Assembly: GCA_034437455.1 (NCBI GenBank)
Contig: DAOTUB010000348.1
Coordinates: 1-7,751, forward strand
From: DAOTUB01 sp034437455
Lineage (GTDB): Bacteria > Chloroflexota > Anaerolineae > B4-G1
Length of the DNA: 7,751 nucleotides
Reading direction: 5' to 3'
Positions 1 through 6,567 of this stretch are shown here, in pieces (the first letter of the stretch is position 1; the number at the start of each line of letters is the position of its first letter). A program made the translations under genes and the position numbers. The notes below the pieces were generated by a model. The model saw only the letters and a program-made list of their open reading frames with translations, searched no databases and was not told where the DNA came from.

Positions 1-10
1 TCAGGGAGTA

Positions 11-148
11 GCGCCGGCTGAGTGCCCTGGAGTGTAGCGAAAGGGTGTATCGAAGCCAAGCGGCTCTCGGAAGCCAAATTGCTCTGACAAGACCCGCTTG
101 GTTTCGATACGCTTCTCCGCTGGCGCTGCAAAGCTACTCAACCGGCGC
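11..148. repeat. Large imperfect inverted repeat, REP/MITE-like palindrome
   Basis: Two outer arms match in inverted orientation: GCGCCGGCTGAGT (11-23) against ACTCAACCGGCGC (136-148), with one mismatch. Two inner arms also match: GTATCGAAGCCAAGCGG (47-63) against CCGCTTGGTTTCGATAC (94-110), with one mismatch. The sequence between outer and inner arms is only loosely complementary, and about 30 bases (64-93) form the loop. The core words (GGTTGAGTAGC, GTATCGAAACC) resemble dispersed palindromic repeats that I recall from several high-GC bacterial genomes; that resemblance is from memory. There is no coding capacity, so it is a non-autonomous repeat or extragenic palindrome rather than an insertion sequence. 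It could form a cruciform or an RNA hairpin, and it may act as a terminator or insulator for a gene left of the window. Confidence 0.75.
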
Positions 149-191
149 TCCTATGTCCGTGGCTGAACGGTGACAGATAGTCATCCGGAGC

Positions 192-253
192 GTTAAGCCG
201 TCACTTAACCGTAACGTAGCTGTAACCCCTCATTTTTGGGATTGGGATACAAT
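192..253 (+). promoter_or_regulatory. Candidate activator-dependent promoter and operator of the kinase gene
   Basis: A perfect 6-bp inverted repeat, GTTAAG-N6-CTTAAC, lies at 192-209. It runs into two GTAAC words at 211-215 and 222-226, exactly 11 bp apart, about one helical turn. A TACAAT hexamer at 248-253 is a good -10 candidate, but no TTGACA-like hexamer stands 16-18 bp upstream of it. A missing -35 replaced by helically phased repeats is the arrangement seen at activator-dependent promoters such as those of PhoB/PhoP-type regulators. Transcription would start near 260, giving a leader of roughly 70 nt that includes a small TGCGG/CCGCA hairpin (269-283). The regulator's identity is inference only. 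Confidence 0.4.
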
Positions 254-321
254 GTGTATGTCAATCTGTGCGGGCAAGCCGCATCAGTTGGCATGCTGTT
301 TCCCATGATTCCAGGCCGTGC

Positions 322-328
322 AAGGAGA
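322..328 (+). promoter_or_regulatory. Ribosome binding site that fixes the kinase start
   Basis: AAGGAGA lies 4 nt past its GGAG core from the ATG at 332. The reading frame stays open upstream to a TTG at 236, but that codon has no Shine-Dalgarno sequence and lies upstream of the TACAAT element. The 32 extra residues it would add also look unlike a protein domain. The start at 332 is therefore preferred. Confidence 0.7.
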
Positions 329-331
329 TGT

Positions 332-3097
332 ATGAGTCAGGATTTTACTTCCTGGTTACGCCAGCACAAGGAAGAGATAGAGGCTCAGTGGTCGGCGGTG
401 CTCCAAGACACACCGGCCCAGGCGCGCTTTTCGGCAGACCAAGACGCTCGCTGGCAATTCCTCGTCGGAGCTTTGGTGGCGGATGAGGTCGAGGAACTGG
501 TGAGGAAAACTCGCCGGTGGGCCAGCCGGGAGGTGATCGAGCACAAAGTCGCTCCTTCCGTGTTGCTCTCTATCGCCGCTGGCCTTGTCGACACAATCCA
601 GGATATGCTGCCAGGAGAGATGGCGCTGGATCAAGTCAACCAGCGTCTCAGCAACCTGACCACGGCTCTGGCGCAATACTTTGCCGACGAGGCGGAGCGG
701 CTGGCCGGTGAAAAATCCCAGCTCGAGTCCCTCTACGAAATCACGCGCGAGCTGACCTCGAGCCTGGACCTGCACCACATGCTCCATAGAGCCTTGGAGG
801 GAGTGACGACGGCGATCTCGGCAGAGATGGGAGCGATCTTTTTGGCGAATATCATGACGGGCCAGGCCGCACCTGAGGTCAAGATCAACTGGAACAGTGA
901 GGAAATCCCATTGACGATGCTCCCCTCGGCGTGGCAATTGGGACGAAAGGACAAACCACTGGTGCTTGACGACCGGCAAGAGGAGTCGTCAGAAGAATGG
1001 GTCGAGGCGTTGGCCGATTCGAGCGTCTGTTCCCTGATGGCGGCGCCATTGATCGCCAATGGAGAATTCCGGGGTCTCTTGACCGCGGCCAGCCCTCGCC
1101 CGGACGCTTTTAACCCCAACCACACCCGGCTCTTTCACACCGTGCTCAGCCACATCGCCACGGCCATCGCCAACGCCGAGGTTTACCAGTTTATCAGCGA
1201 GCAATCCAAAGAGATGGGCCAGATGCTCCGCCTTCAGCAAGAAGAAAGCATCAGGAGACAGGCGATCCTCACCTCCATCGCCGACGGCGTCGTCGTGAAC
1301 GATGCCGACGGACAGGTGATCCTGGTCAACCCGGCGGCAGAGCTGATCCTCGGCACACCCAGCGAGCAATTGATCGGTCAGGACTTTCACGTGCTCTTTT
1401 CCGTCTTTGGCGCGCAGAGCAGGAAAAAAGCGAACGAGGCGATGCAGGTGCTTCTCAGCAGTCCCGCCTCTGAAGTATCCAAGCCTTTCAAAACGGTGAT
1501 GGAGATTGACGAGCGCATCGTTCACGCCCATCTCTCTCCCGTCCGAACCAAGGACGGCAGCTTCCTGGGGGTGGTCGCCACCCTGCGGGACGTCACCAAA
1601 GAAGTAGAGGCGGACCGGGCCAAGAGCGAGTTTATTTCCACCGTCTCCCACGAGCTGCGCACGCCGATGACGGCCATCAAGGGATACACCGATCTGCTTC
1701 ACGGGGAGGTCATCGGCCCCATCAACTCGGATCAGAAACGATTCCTCACGATCATCAAAAACAATACCGATCGTCTGACCGCTTTGATCAACGATCTGCT
1801 GGATATCTCGCGGGTAGAGACCGGACGCGTTCGCTTCGAACCCCAGGCTGTGCAGATCGGCGACGTGATCTCCGACGTAGTCACCGCGCTGGCGGGCCAG
1901 GCCGAAGCGAAGAACCAATCGCTTACCTACGAAATCGTCGGCGGTCTGCCCGAGATCATGGGAGACCGAGATCGGCTCAACCAGGTACTCACCAATCTGA
2001 TCGGCAACGCGATCCACTATACGTCCCAGGGCGGGATGATCGAAGTGCGCGCCTATCACGTCGAAAACGCCGTGCGGGTGGACGTGCGCGACACGGGAAT
2101 CGGCATCGCCCCGGACGATATGGGCCGCATCTTTGAGCGCTTCTACCGGGCCGACCATCCCCTGGTTCAGGAGACCAGCGGAACCGGCCTCGGCCTTTCT
2201 ATCGTCAGAATGTTTGTCGAGATGCACGGCGGCCGGGTGTGGGTCGAGAGCCAGCGAAACAAGGGAAGCACGTTCACGTTCATTCTGCCTTTGCCCGTCC
2301 AGGATGGAGAGGAAAAGGCACGCAAGGCGACGCCGCGTTTGATGGCCCGCGTGCGGACGATCCTGGTCGTGGACGACGACCGAGACATCTCTAACCTGGT
2401 CAAAGTACAACTGGAACAAAGTGGGTATCGGGTCCGCATCCTGGGGAATGGAAAGAATGTGCCTGCGTGGGCCGAGGAAAATCTGCCCGACCTCATCATT
2501 CTGGATCTGATTCTGCCCGACACGGATGGACTGGAAGTGATACAGGCTTTGAAGGAGAATGCGGTCACGGCGGATATACCCATCATCGTGTTGACCGTCG
2601 TGCCCGACGACGGCAGCGTCTGGGGCGCGGGGATCACAGATTATCTGACCAAGCCGATAGACGCCCACGAACTGCTGTACCGAGTCGAAAAGGCGCTCAC
2701 CTGGCAAGGCCGCGTGCTCATCGTCGAGGACGACGCGGATACCGTGGGGTTGCTCTCGGCGGCCATGCGACAGATCGGCTTCACCCCGCTCGTGGCCGTC
2801 GGCGGCTACGAGGCATTGGTGATCGCCCGTCGCTATCGGCCCGATTTGATCCTGTTGGACCTGCGTATGCCGGGCATGGATGGCTACGAGGCGCTGACGC
2901 ACCTGAAGCGAGACGCCGTGACCCAGGCGATCCCCATCGTCGCCATCTCGGCCCACGTGACGGACGTGATGCAGGAAAGAAAACGCCTCATCGCCCTGGG
3001 CGCGACCAGTTTTCTCCCCAAACCCTTTTCCATTGAGGATCTGCTGGACGAGGTCGAGACGGCGCTGCAACCGGTCCCTGGAATCACTTCATTCTAG
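332..3097 (+). CDS. Soluble hybrid sensor histidine kinase (GAF-PAS-HisKA-HATPase-REC-REC)
   Basis: The protein has 921 residues. Residues 1-125 are mostly helical and may be an RsbR-like (RsbRD_N) sensor region, which is a weak call. A GAF domain spans about 145-285, and a charged coiled-coil linker leads to a PAS domain at about 308-425. HisKA follows with SHELRTP (phospho-acceptor His440). The ATPase domain shows the N box (Asn555, Asn559), G1 box DTGIGI (587-592), F box FERFYR (601-606) and G2 box GTGLGLSI (617-624). Receiver 1 has Asp681-683, phospho-acceptor Asp725, Thr755 and Lys774. Receiver 2 has Glu799-Asp801, phospho-acceptor Asp843, Ser873 and Lys897. All catalytic and acceptor residues are intact. 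No transmembrane segment or signal peptide is visible, so it should sense in the cytoplasm, probably a small ligand or redox cue bound by GAF or PAS. The chain ends at receiver 2 with no DNA-binding output, so phosphate must pass to a partner outside this window. It ends 67 bp before the SDR gene. Confidence 0.93.
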   Translation: MSQDFTSWLRQHKEEIEAQWSAVLQDTPAQARFSADQDARWQFLVGALVADEVEELVRKTRRWASREVIEHKVAPSVLLSIAAGLVDTIQDMLPGEMALDQVNQRLSNLTTALAQYFADEAERLAGEKSQLESLYEITRELTSSLDLHHMLHRALEGVTTAISAEMGAIFLANIMTGQAAPEVKINWNSEEIPLTMLPSAWQLGRKDKPLVLDDRQEESSEEWVEALADSSVCSLMAAPLIANGEFRGLLTAASPRPDAFNPNHTRLFHTVLSHIATAIANAEVYQFISEQSKEMGQMLRLQQEESIRRQAILTSIADGVVVNDADGQVILVNPAAELILGTPSEQLIGQDFHVLFSVFGAQSRKKANEAMQVLLSSPASEVSKPFKTVMEIDERIVHAHLSPVRTKDGSFLGVVATLRDVTKEVEADRAKSEFISTVSHELRTPMTAIKGYTDLLHGEVIGPINSDQKRFLTIIKNNTDRLTALINDLLDISRVETGRVRFEPQAVQIGDVISDVVTALAGQAEAKNQSLTYEIVGGLPEIMGDRDRLNQVLTNLIGNAIHYTSQGGMIEVRAYHVENAVRVDVRDTGIGIAPDDMGRIFERFYRADHPLVQETSGTGLGLSIVRMFVEMHGGRVWVESQRNKGSTFTFILPLPVQDGEEKARKATPRLMARVRTILVVDDDRDISNLVKVQLEQSGYRVRILGNGKNVPAWAEENLPDLIILDLILPDTDGLEVIQALKENAVTADIPIIVLTVVPDDGSVWGAGITDYLTKPIDAHELLYRVEKALTWQGRVLIVEDDADTVGLLSAAMRQIGFTPLVAVGGYEALVIARRYRPDLILLDLRMPGMDGYEALTHLKRDAVTQAIPIVAISAHVTDVMQERKRLIALGATSFLPKPFSIEDLLDEVETALQPVPGITSF

Positions 3098-3103
3098 CGA
3101 CGC

Positions 3104-3142
3104 AAGAGGTGTAACGCCCTTGCCGAGTGCGTTGCACCTCTT
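3104..3142 (+). terminator. Strong intergenic hairpin; possible partial terminator or attenuator
   Basis: AAGAGGTGTAACGC (3104-3117) pairs with GCGTTGCACCTCTT (3129-3142) over 14 positions, all Watson-Crick except one G-U pair, around an 11-nt loop. It begins 6 nt after the kinase stop codon and ends 6 nt before the SDR Shine-Dalgarno sequence. The downstream sequence (CTCTGTAGG) has no run of T, so it is not a classical intrinsic terminator. It may cause partial termination, mark an mRNA processing point, or protect the 3' end of the kinase message, giving the two genes different expression levels. No promoter is evident in the remaining gap. Confidence 0.6.
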
Positions 3143-3164
3143 CTCTGTAGGAGGAGGACTCGAA

Positions 3165-3920
3165 ATGGAGCTTGCCGACAAAACCGCCCTCGTCACCGGC
3201 GCCTCGCGGGGTATTGGCCGGGCCATCGCCCAGAAATTCGCCGCCGCCGGAGCCAGGGTAGCCATTCACTATCATCAGGACCAAGCCGCCGCGGAAGAAA
3301 CGTCGCGGATGCTTTCGGGTCAGGGGCACATCCTCGTCCAGGCCGACGTGGCCAACCCGGACGATGTACAACGCATGGTAGACACCGCTATCGAGCAACT
3401 GGGCGGCATGGATATTCTGGTCAACAACGCCGGGATTTTTATCGATCATGCCCTGGCCGACGTGGACTATGAGACGTGGCACGCGGCCTGGCAGCGGATC
3501 GTTCACACCAACCTCATCGGGGCGGCGAATGCATGCTACTGCGTTGCCCGGCACATGATCGAGCGGGGAGGCGGCAAAATCATCAACGTTGGCTCGCGCG
3601 GGGCCTATCGCGGCGAGCCTGTGGGTCCGGCTTACGGCGCGAGCAAGGCCGGCCTGCACGCTATGAGCCAATCGCTGGCCAAGTACTTGGGCAAGTACCA
3701 CATCTTTGTCACCGCCGTCGCCCCCGGCTTTGTCGCCACCGACATGAGCCGCGAGAGCCTGAGCGGTTCCAGGGGCGACGAGATCCGCAACCAAAGCCCC
3801 CTGAGACGGGTGGCTACCCCGGAGGAGATCGCCCACACAGTCCTGTTCCTCGCGGCCCCCGGCTCAGAGTGGCTCACCGGCGGGGTGGTGGATCTGAACG
3901 GCGCGTCCTATCTGCGGTAG
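3165..3920 (+). CDS. SDR-family NAD(P)-dependent oxidoreductase (FabG-like)
   Basis: This 251-residue protein has the usual length of a classical short-chain dehydrogenase/reductase. The nucleotide-binding motif TGASRGIG is at 11-18, an acidic DV pair at 61-62 contacts the adenine ring in relatives, and NNAG is at 87-90. The catalytic tetrad is complete: Asn116, Ser144, Tyr157 and Lys161 (YGASK). The PG motif is at 187-188. Arg15 in the glycine loop is common in NADPH-using FabG-type enzymes. The tail reads VVDLNGASYLR, not the VDGG ending typical of FabG, so it may reduce or oxidise something other than 3-oxoacyl-ACP. The start at 3165 is chosen because AGGAGGAGGA (3149-3158) lies 7 nt upstream; the open frame before it overlaps the kinase and is not conserved-looking. 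It is the first gene of a three-gene run, followed after 9 nt by the homoserine-dehydrogenase homologue. The exact substrate cannot be read from the sequence. Confidence 0.9.
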   Translation: MELADKTALVTGASRGIGRAIAQKFAAAGARVAIHYHQDQAAAEETSRMLSGQGHILVQADVANPDDVQRMVDTAIEQLGGMDILVNNAGIFIDHALADVDYETWHAAWQRIVHTNLIGAANACYCVARHMIERGGGKIINVGSRGAYRGEPVGPAYGASKAGLHAMSQSLAKYLGKYHIFVTAVAPGFVATDMSRESLSGSRGDEIRNQSPLRRVATPEEIAHTVLFLAAPGSEWLTGGVVDLNGASYLR

Positions 3921-3929
3921 GGAACTGCG

Positions 3930-4964
3930 ATGCAAACCGTCCGCTTTTTGCTCATCGGTCTGGGAAACCTGGGACGTCGGTTCTGCGAAATTTTGCATCA
4001 GAAGGATGCGTTTCTGCGCCGCCGCTACGGGCTGGACCTGCGCTTGATCGGAGCCGCCGACAGTCGCGGGGCGGCCTACGACCCGGTGATGGGACTCGAT
4101 CCCGCGCAGGCGGCGCGCCTCAAGCAATCGGGAAAAAGCATCGCCGACTATCCCGGCGTGGGGGTGCATGGCTTGCAGGCGTCGGCACTGGTCGCCAGCG
4201 CTGACGCGGACCTGTTGCTAGAGGCCTCTCCGGTCAACCTAAAGCAGGGAGCCGAACCTGCGCTGACGTGCATCCGCACCGCCCTGCAGCGGGGAATGCA
4301 CGTCGTGACGCCGAACAAAGGCCCACTCGTCCTGGCCTATCGGGAACTGCACGATCTGGCGGTGGCGCACAACGTGCAATTGCGCTTCGATGGGACGGTG
4401 GCCGGGGGCTTGCCCGCGATCAATCTTGGTCAGCGCGATCTGCGTGGGGCCGTGATCCACCGGCTGGAGGCGATACCCAACCTGTGCACGGGCTACGTCA
4501 TGGATCTGCTGGCCGATGGTCTGACGTGGGAGGAGGCGCTGGCTCGCGCTCGCCAGGAAGGCGTGCTGGAGGGAGACGGCTCGTGGGACCTGGAGGGCTG
4601 GGATGCCGCGGCCAAGCTGGTCATCATGGCAAACGCCATCCTGGAATATCCCGCCCGGCTGGAGAACGTCGCACGGACCGGCATCACCACCCTCGATAGA
4701 GACGCGCCGCGGGCCGCGCGGGAGCACGGCGAGCGTTACCGGCTGCTGACCCGGGCCGAGCGGTGCGCTGACGGAACCTACCATCTCGAGGTCGCCCCCG
4801 TGCCCTTGTCGCCGGACCATCCCCTGGGGCGACTGGGCCGCAAGCAGATGGGCGTCGTGTTCAGCACCGACATATACGGCACGATCACCACCATCATAGA
4901 CGAGCCTGACCCCATCCCCTCTGCGGCGACGATGCTGCGGGACGTGCTCGACATTTATTCGTGA
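3930..4964 (+). CDS. Homoserine dehydrogenase-family oxidoreductase, variant without ACT domain
   Basis: The protein has 344 residues. Homoserine dehydrogenase interconverts aspartate semialdehyde and homoserine with NAD(P)H in threonine and methionine synthesis. The Rossmann motif GLGNLG is at 10-15, TPNKGPL at 127-133 carries the expected Lys130, and GTVAGGLPAI (155-164) matches the family's substrate-domain entry. The signature EGDGSWDLEGWDAAAK (214-229) places Glu214, Asp220, Asp225 and Lys229 at the same spacing as the yeast catalytic residues Glu208, Asp214, Asp219 and Lys223. The normal GILNGTTNYIL segment is replaced by AIPNLCTGYVM (181-191), so the usual NGTTNY is lost. There is no C-terminal ACT domain, so no threonine feedback of the usual kind. 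No thrB, thrC or aspartokinase gene is adjacent. It may be a genuine short-form enzyme or a relative acting on another semialdehyde. A weak Shine-Dalgarno (GTAGGGA, 3917-3923) overlaps the SDR stop codon. Its own stop overlaps the next start. Confidence 0.85.
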   Translation: MQTVRFLLIGLGNLGRRFCEILHQKDAFLRRRYGLDLRLIGAADSRGAAYDPVMGLDPAQAARLKQSGKSIADYPGVGVHGLQASALVASADADLLLEASPVNLKQGAEPALTCIRTALQRGMHVVTPNKGPLVLAYRELHDLAVAHNVQLRFDGTVAGGLPAINLGQRDLRGAVIHRLEAIPNLCTGYVMDLLADGLTWEEALARARQEGVLEGDGSWDLEGWDAAAKLVIMANAILEYPARLENVARTGITTLDRDAPRAAREHGERYRLLTRAERCADGTYHLEVAPVPLSPDHPLGRLGRKQMGVVFSTDIYGTITTIIDEPDPIPSAATMLRDVLDIYS

Positions 4965-6505
4965 AACGCAAGTCTGTAGTGTGGGTTCTGGCGCTGTTGT
5001 GGTTCGTCGCTGCTTGCGATCCTATCACCCCCACTACATATGTTGTGCAGCCTGGTGTGACCGAGACCACACCTCTCGCTCAAGCGATCCCCGCGACGCC
5101 GACCCTCACCCCGACCTCGACGCTCCTGCCGACCGCCACATCGACACCCTCTGCCACGCCGACCGCCACGCCAACCTGCACTCCTACTCCCACTGCCATC
5201 CCGACCAACACTCCCACTCCCACTACTGATCCCCCAATGCCAGCCTTCTCTGGCCCCGTCGTCTGGGAGCAAGAGATCACGCTCGACACCTACAGCTGGC
5301 GGGAGGCGTTGGTACCCACCCGGCCCGACGATCCTGTTTACCCCTACCCACGTCTCGATTTTGGCGCCGTCGCCGGCCCCGCGCCCCGCGTGTACCGCGC
5401 CGTTTTCATCCAGAACGATTATGTCCGACTGGTCGTCGTGCCAGATTTGGGCGGGCGCATCCTGCGCTGGACCGACCGCACGACCGGCCGCCAGCTCTTT
5501 TACGCCAATCCGGTGATCAAGCCGACCCGCTGGGGCTATCGCGGCTGGTGGCTGGCGACCGGCGGGATGGAGTGGTCCTTTCCCACCGAGGAGCACGGGC
5601 TGAACGAGTATCGCCCCTGGCAATACGAGCTACTCTGGAACGGCGTCCGTGTGTGGGACACCGACGACCGCACCGGCCTGACCGTCGAGGTGACGATCCA
5701 GTTGGACGGCGAGCACAGCTATTTTATGCTCACTCCACGCATCGCCAACCCCACCGGCGAGCCGCAGCGCTTCCAGTTCTGGGCCAACGCGATGCTGACG
5801 CTCTCCGAGACCAACGCCCCCTCACCCGACCTGACCTTCATCCTGCCCGACGACGCCGTCACCGTCCACTCGACCGGCGACGGCAGCCTCCCCGGACCGG
5901 GCGGCCAGATGGCCTGGCCGGTGCACAACGGGCGGGATTTCAGCCGCTATAGCGAGTGGCGTCACTACCTGGGGATTTTCGCCCATCCGGCGCAGGCTGA
6001 TTTCGTCGGCGCTTACGACCTGGGGAGCGATCAAGGTATCGTGCGCGTCTTTCCGCACGCCGTCGCCACGGGCGTCAAGTTCTTTTGTCTGGGCGATCTT
6101 CCCTCCAGCCTGTGGACCGACGATGGCAGCCGCTACTTTGAACTCTGGGCCGGGCTGACGCCGACCTTTTGGGATTACTGGACGTTGGGGCCAGGCGCGA
6201 GCGTGACCTGGACAGAGCGCTGGTACCCGGTGAGCAGCATCGGGAGCTACAACTGGGCCAACGAGGAGGCCGCCATCCGGCTCGCGCCGTCCGGCGAGGG
6301 CGCGGAGATAGCCGTGGCGACCAGCCGGGCGCTCGATGGGACAGTCATGCTGCGGCGAGGTGGAGAGGAGGTACAGCGGTGGGATACATTCATCTCCCCA
6401 GAGCGCCCTTTCCATTCTGTAGCAACGGCTTTAGCCGTTCATGACGGTGATTGGGGAGTACAGGTACTCGACGGCGAAACAGTCATCGCCCAGATGGGAC
6501 CCTAA
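4961..6505 (+). CDS. DUF5107-type surface lipoprotein with Thr/Pro-rich stalk
   Basis: The protein has 514 residues. A basic start (MKRK) and hydrophobic stretch (6-18) lead to the lipobox V16-A17-A18-C19, so it should be exported, lipid-modified at Cys19 and anchored to the membrane. Residues 45-90 form a Thr/Pro-rich linker. The main domain, about 125-425, matches DUF5107 as I know it: YPYPRLDFG (128-135), VPDLGGRI (160-167), then LFYANPVIKP (179-188) and ATGGMEWSFP (199-208). DUF5107 is thought to have the galactose-mutarotase-like beta-sandwich fold and is linked to carbohydrate binding or processing; its reaction is unknown. Residues 430-514 look like a separate small beta domain. It begins with GTG inside the preceding stop codon (GTGA, 4961-4964) and has no clear Shine-Dalgarno sequence, so translation is probably coupled to the upstream gene. 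The 3' end contains a repeat-like hairpin at 6424-6439. Exact function unknown. Confidence 0.85.
   Translation: MKRKSVVWVLALLWFVAACDPITPTTYVVQPGVTETTPLAQAIPATPTLTPTSTLLPTATSTPSATPTATPTCTPTPTAIPTNTPTPTTDPPMPAFSGPVVWEQEITLDTYSWREALVPTRPDDPVYPYPRLDFGAVAGPAPRVYRAVFIQNDYVRLVVVPDLGGRILRWTDRTTGRQLFYANPVIKPTRWGYRGWWLATGGMEWSFPTEEHGLNEYRPWQYELLWNGVRVWDTDDRTGLTVEVTIQLDGEHSYFMLTPRIANPTGEPQRFQFWANAMLTLSETNAPSPDLTFILPDDAVTVHSTGDGSLPGPGGQMAWPVHNGRDFSRYSEWRHYLGIFAHPAQADFVGAYDLGSDQGIVRVFPHAVATGVKFFCLGDLPSSLWTDDGSRYFELWAGLTPTFWDYWTLGPGASVTWTERWYPVSSIGSYNWANEEAAIRLAPSGEGAEIAVATSRALDGTVMLRRGGEEVQRWDTFISPERPFHSVATALAVHDGDWGVQVLDGETVIAQMGP
5093..5230 (+). repeat. Low-complexity Thr/Pro-coding tract
   Basis: Short degenerate direct repeats, mostly of ACN-CCN and CCN-ACN codons with interspersed Ala and Ser, encode residues 45-90 of the lipoprotein. 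This forms an extended, probably O-glycosylatable spacer between the membrane anchor and the DUF5107 domain. Such tracts expand and contract readily by slippage, so length may differ between strains. On the opposite strand it reads as a Gly/Val-rich repeat, which is an artefact. Confidence 0.85.
6424..6439. repeat. Short perfect palindrome inside the lipoprotein 3' end
   Basis: AACGGCTTTAGCCGTT is a hairpin with a 6-bp stem and TTTA loop (7 bp with a 2-nt loop on paper). The surrounding GTAGCAACGGCTTTAGCCGTT looks like a dispersed intergenic repeat I recall from Chloroflexota and cyanobacterial genomes; this is from memory and unverified. Here it is read in frame as the residues SVATALAV, 66 bases before the stop codon. 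Confidence 0.5.
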
Positions 6506-6510
6506 CTCAG

Positions 6511-6538
6511 TTGACCTACCGTGTAGGCGAGGTATAAT
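6511..6538 (+). promoter_or_regulatory. Sigma-70-type promoter of the PAP2 phosphatase gene
   Basis: TTGACC (6511-6516) and TATAAT (6533-6538) are separated by 16 bp. The -10 is perfect and the -35 differs from consensus at one position. Transcription should begin near 6545, giving a leader of about 23 nt. The promoter starts 5 bases after the lipoprotein stop codon, so the phosphatase forms its own transcription unit even though no terminator separates it from the preceding operon. Confidence 0.85.
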
Positions 6539-6554
6539 CGCCCCCAATCAACAA

Positions 6555-6561
6555 AAGGGGG
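6555..6561 (+). promoter_or_regulatory. Ribosome binding site of the PAP2 gene
   Basis: AAGGGGG lies 6 nt before the ATG at 6568. A CCCCC run (6541-6545) could pair with it across an 11-nt loop, but transcription probably begins within or just after that run, so masking is unlikely for transcripts from this promoter. It could matter for read-through transcripts from the upstream operon. Confidence 0.65.
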
Positions 6562-6567
6562 ACAACA

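Noticed and set aside
236..331. N-terminal extension of the kinase from a TTG codon
   Set aside because: There is no Shine-Dalgarno sequence, and it overlaps the likely promoter. A good ribosome binding site precedes the ATG at 332.
989..3070. 693-codon open frame on the minus strand opposite the kinase
   Set aside because: It is the mirror of a high-GC coding frame: its translation is rich in His, Asp, Arg, Gln and Val with no domain, while the plus-strand product has complete kinase and receiver motifs.
3033..3164. 44-residue N-terminal extension of the SDR overlapping the kinase
   Set aside because: A strong AGGAGGAGGA site sits before the ATG at 3165, and the SDR fold begins right there. 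The extension would also read through the intergenic hairpin.
5080..5289. Gly/Val-repeat open frame on the minus strand
   Set aside because: It is the complement of the Thr/Pro-coding linker of the lipoprotein, not an independent gene.
6541..6561. CCCCC/GGGGG hairpin masking the PAP2 ribosome binding site
   Set aside because: The predicted transcription start near 6545 removes most of the C run from the mRNA, so the structure is unlikely to form on the main transcript.
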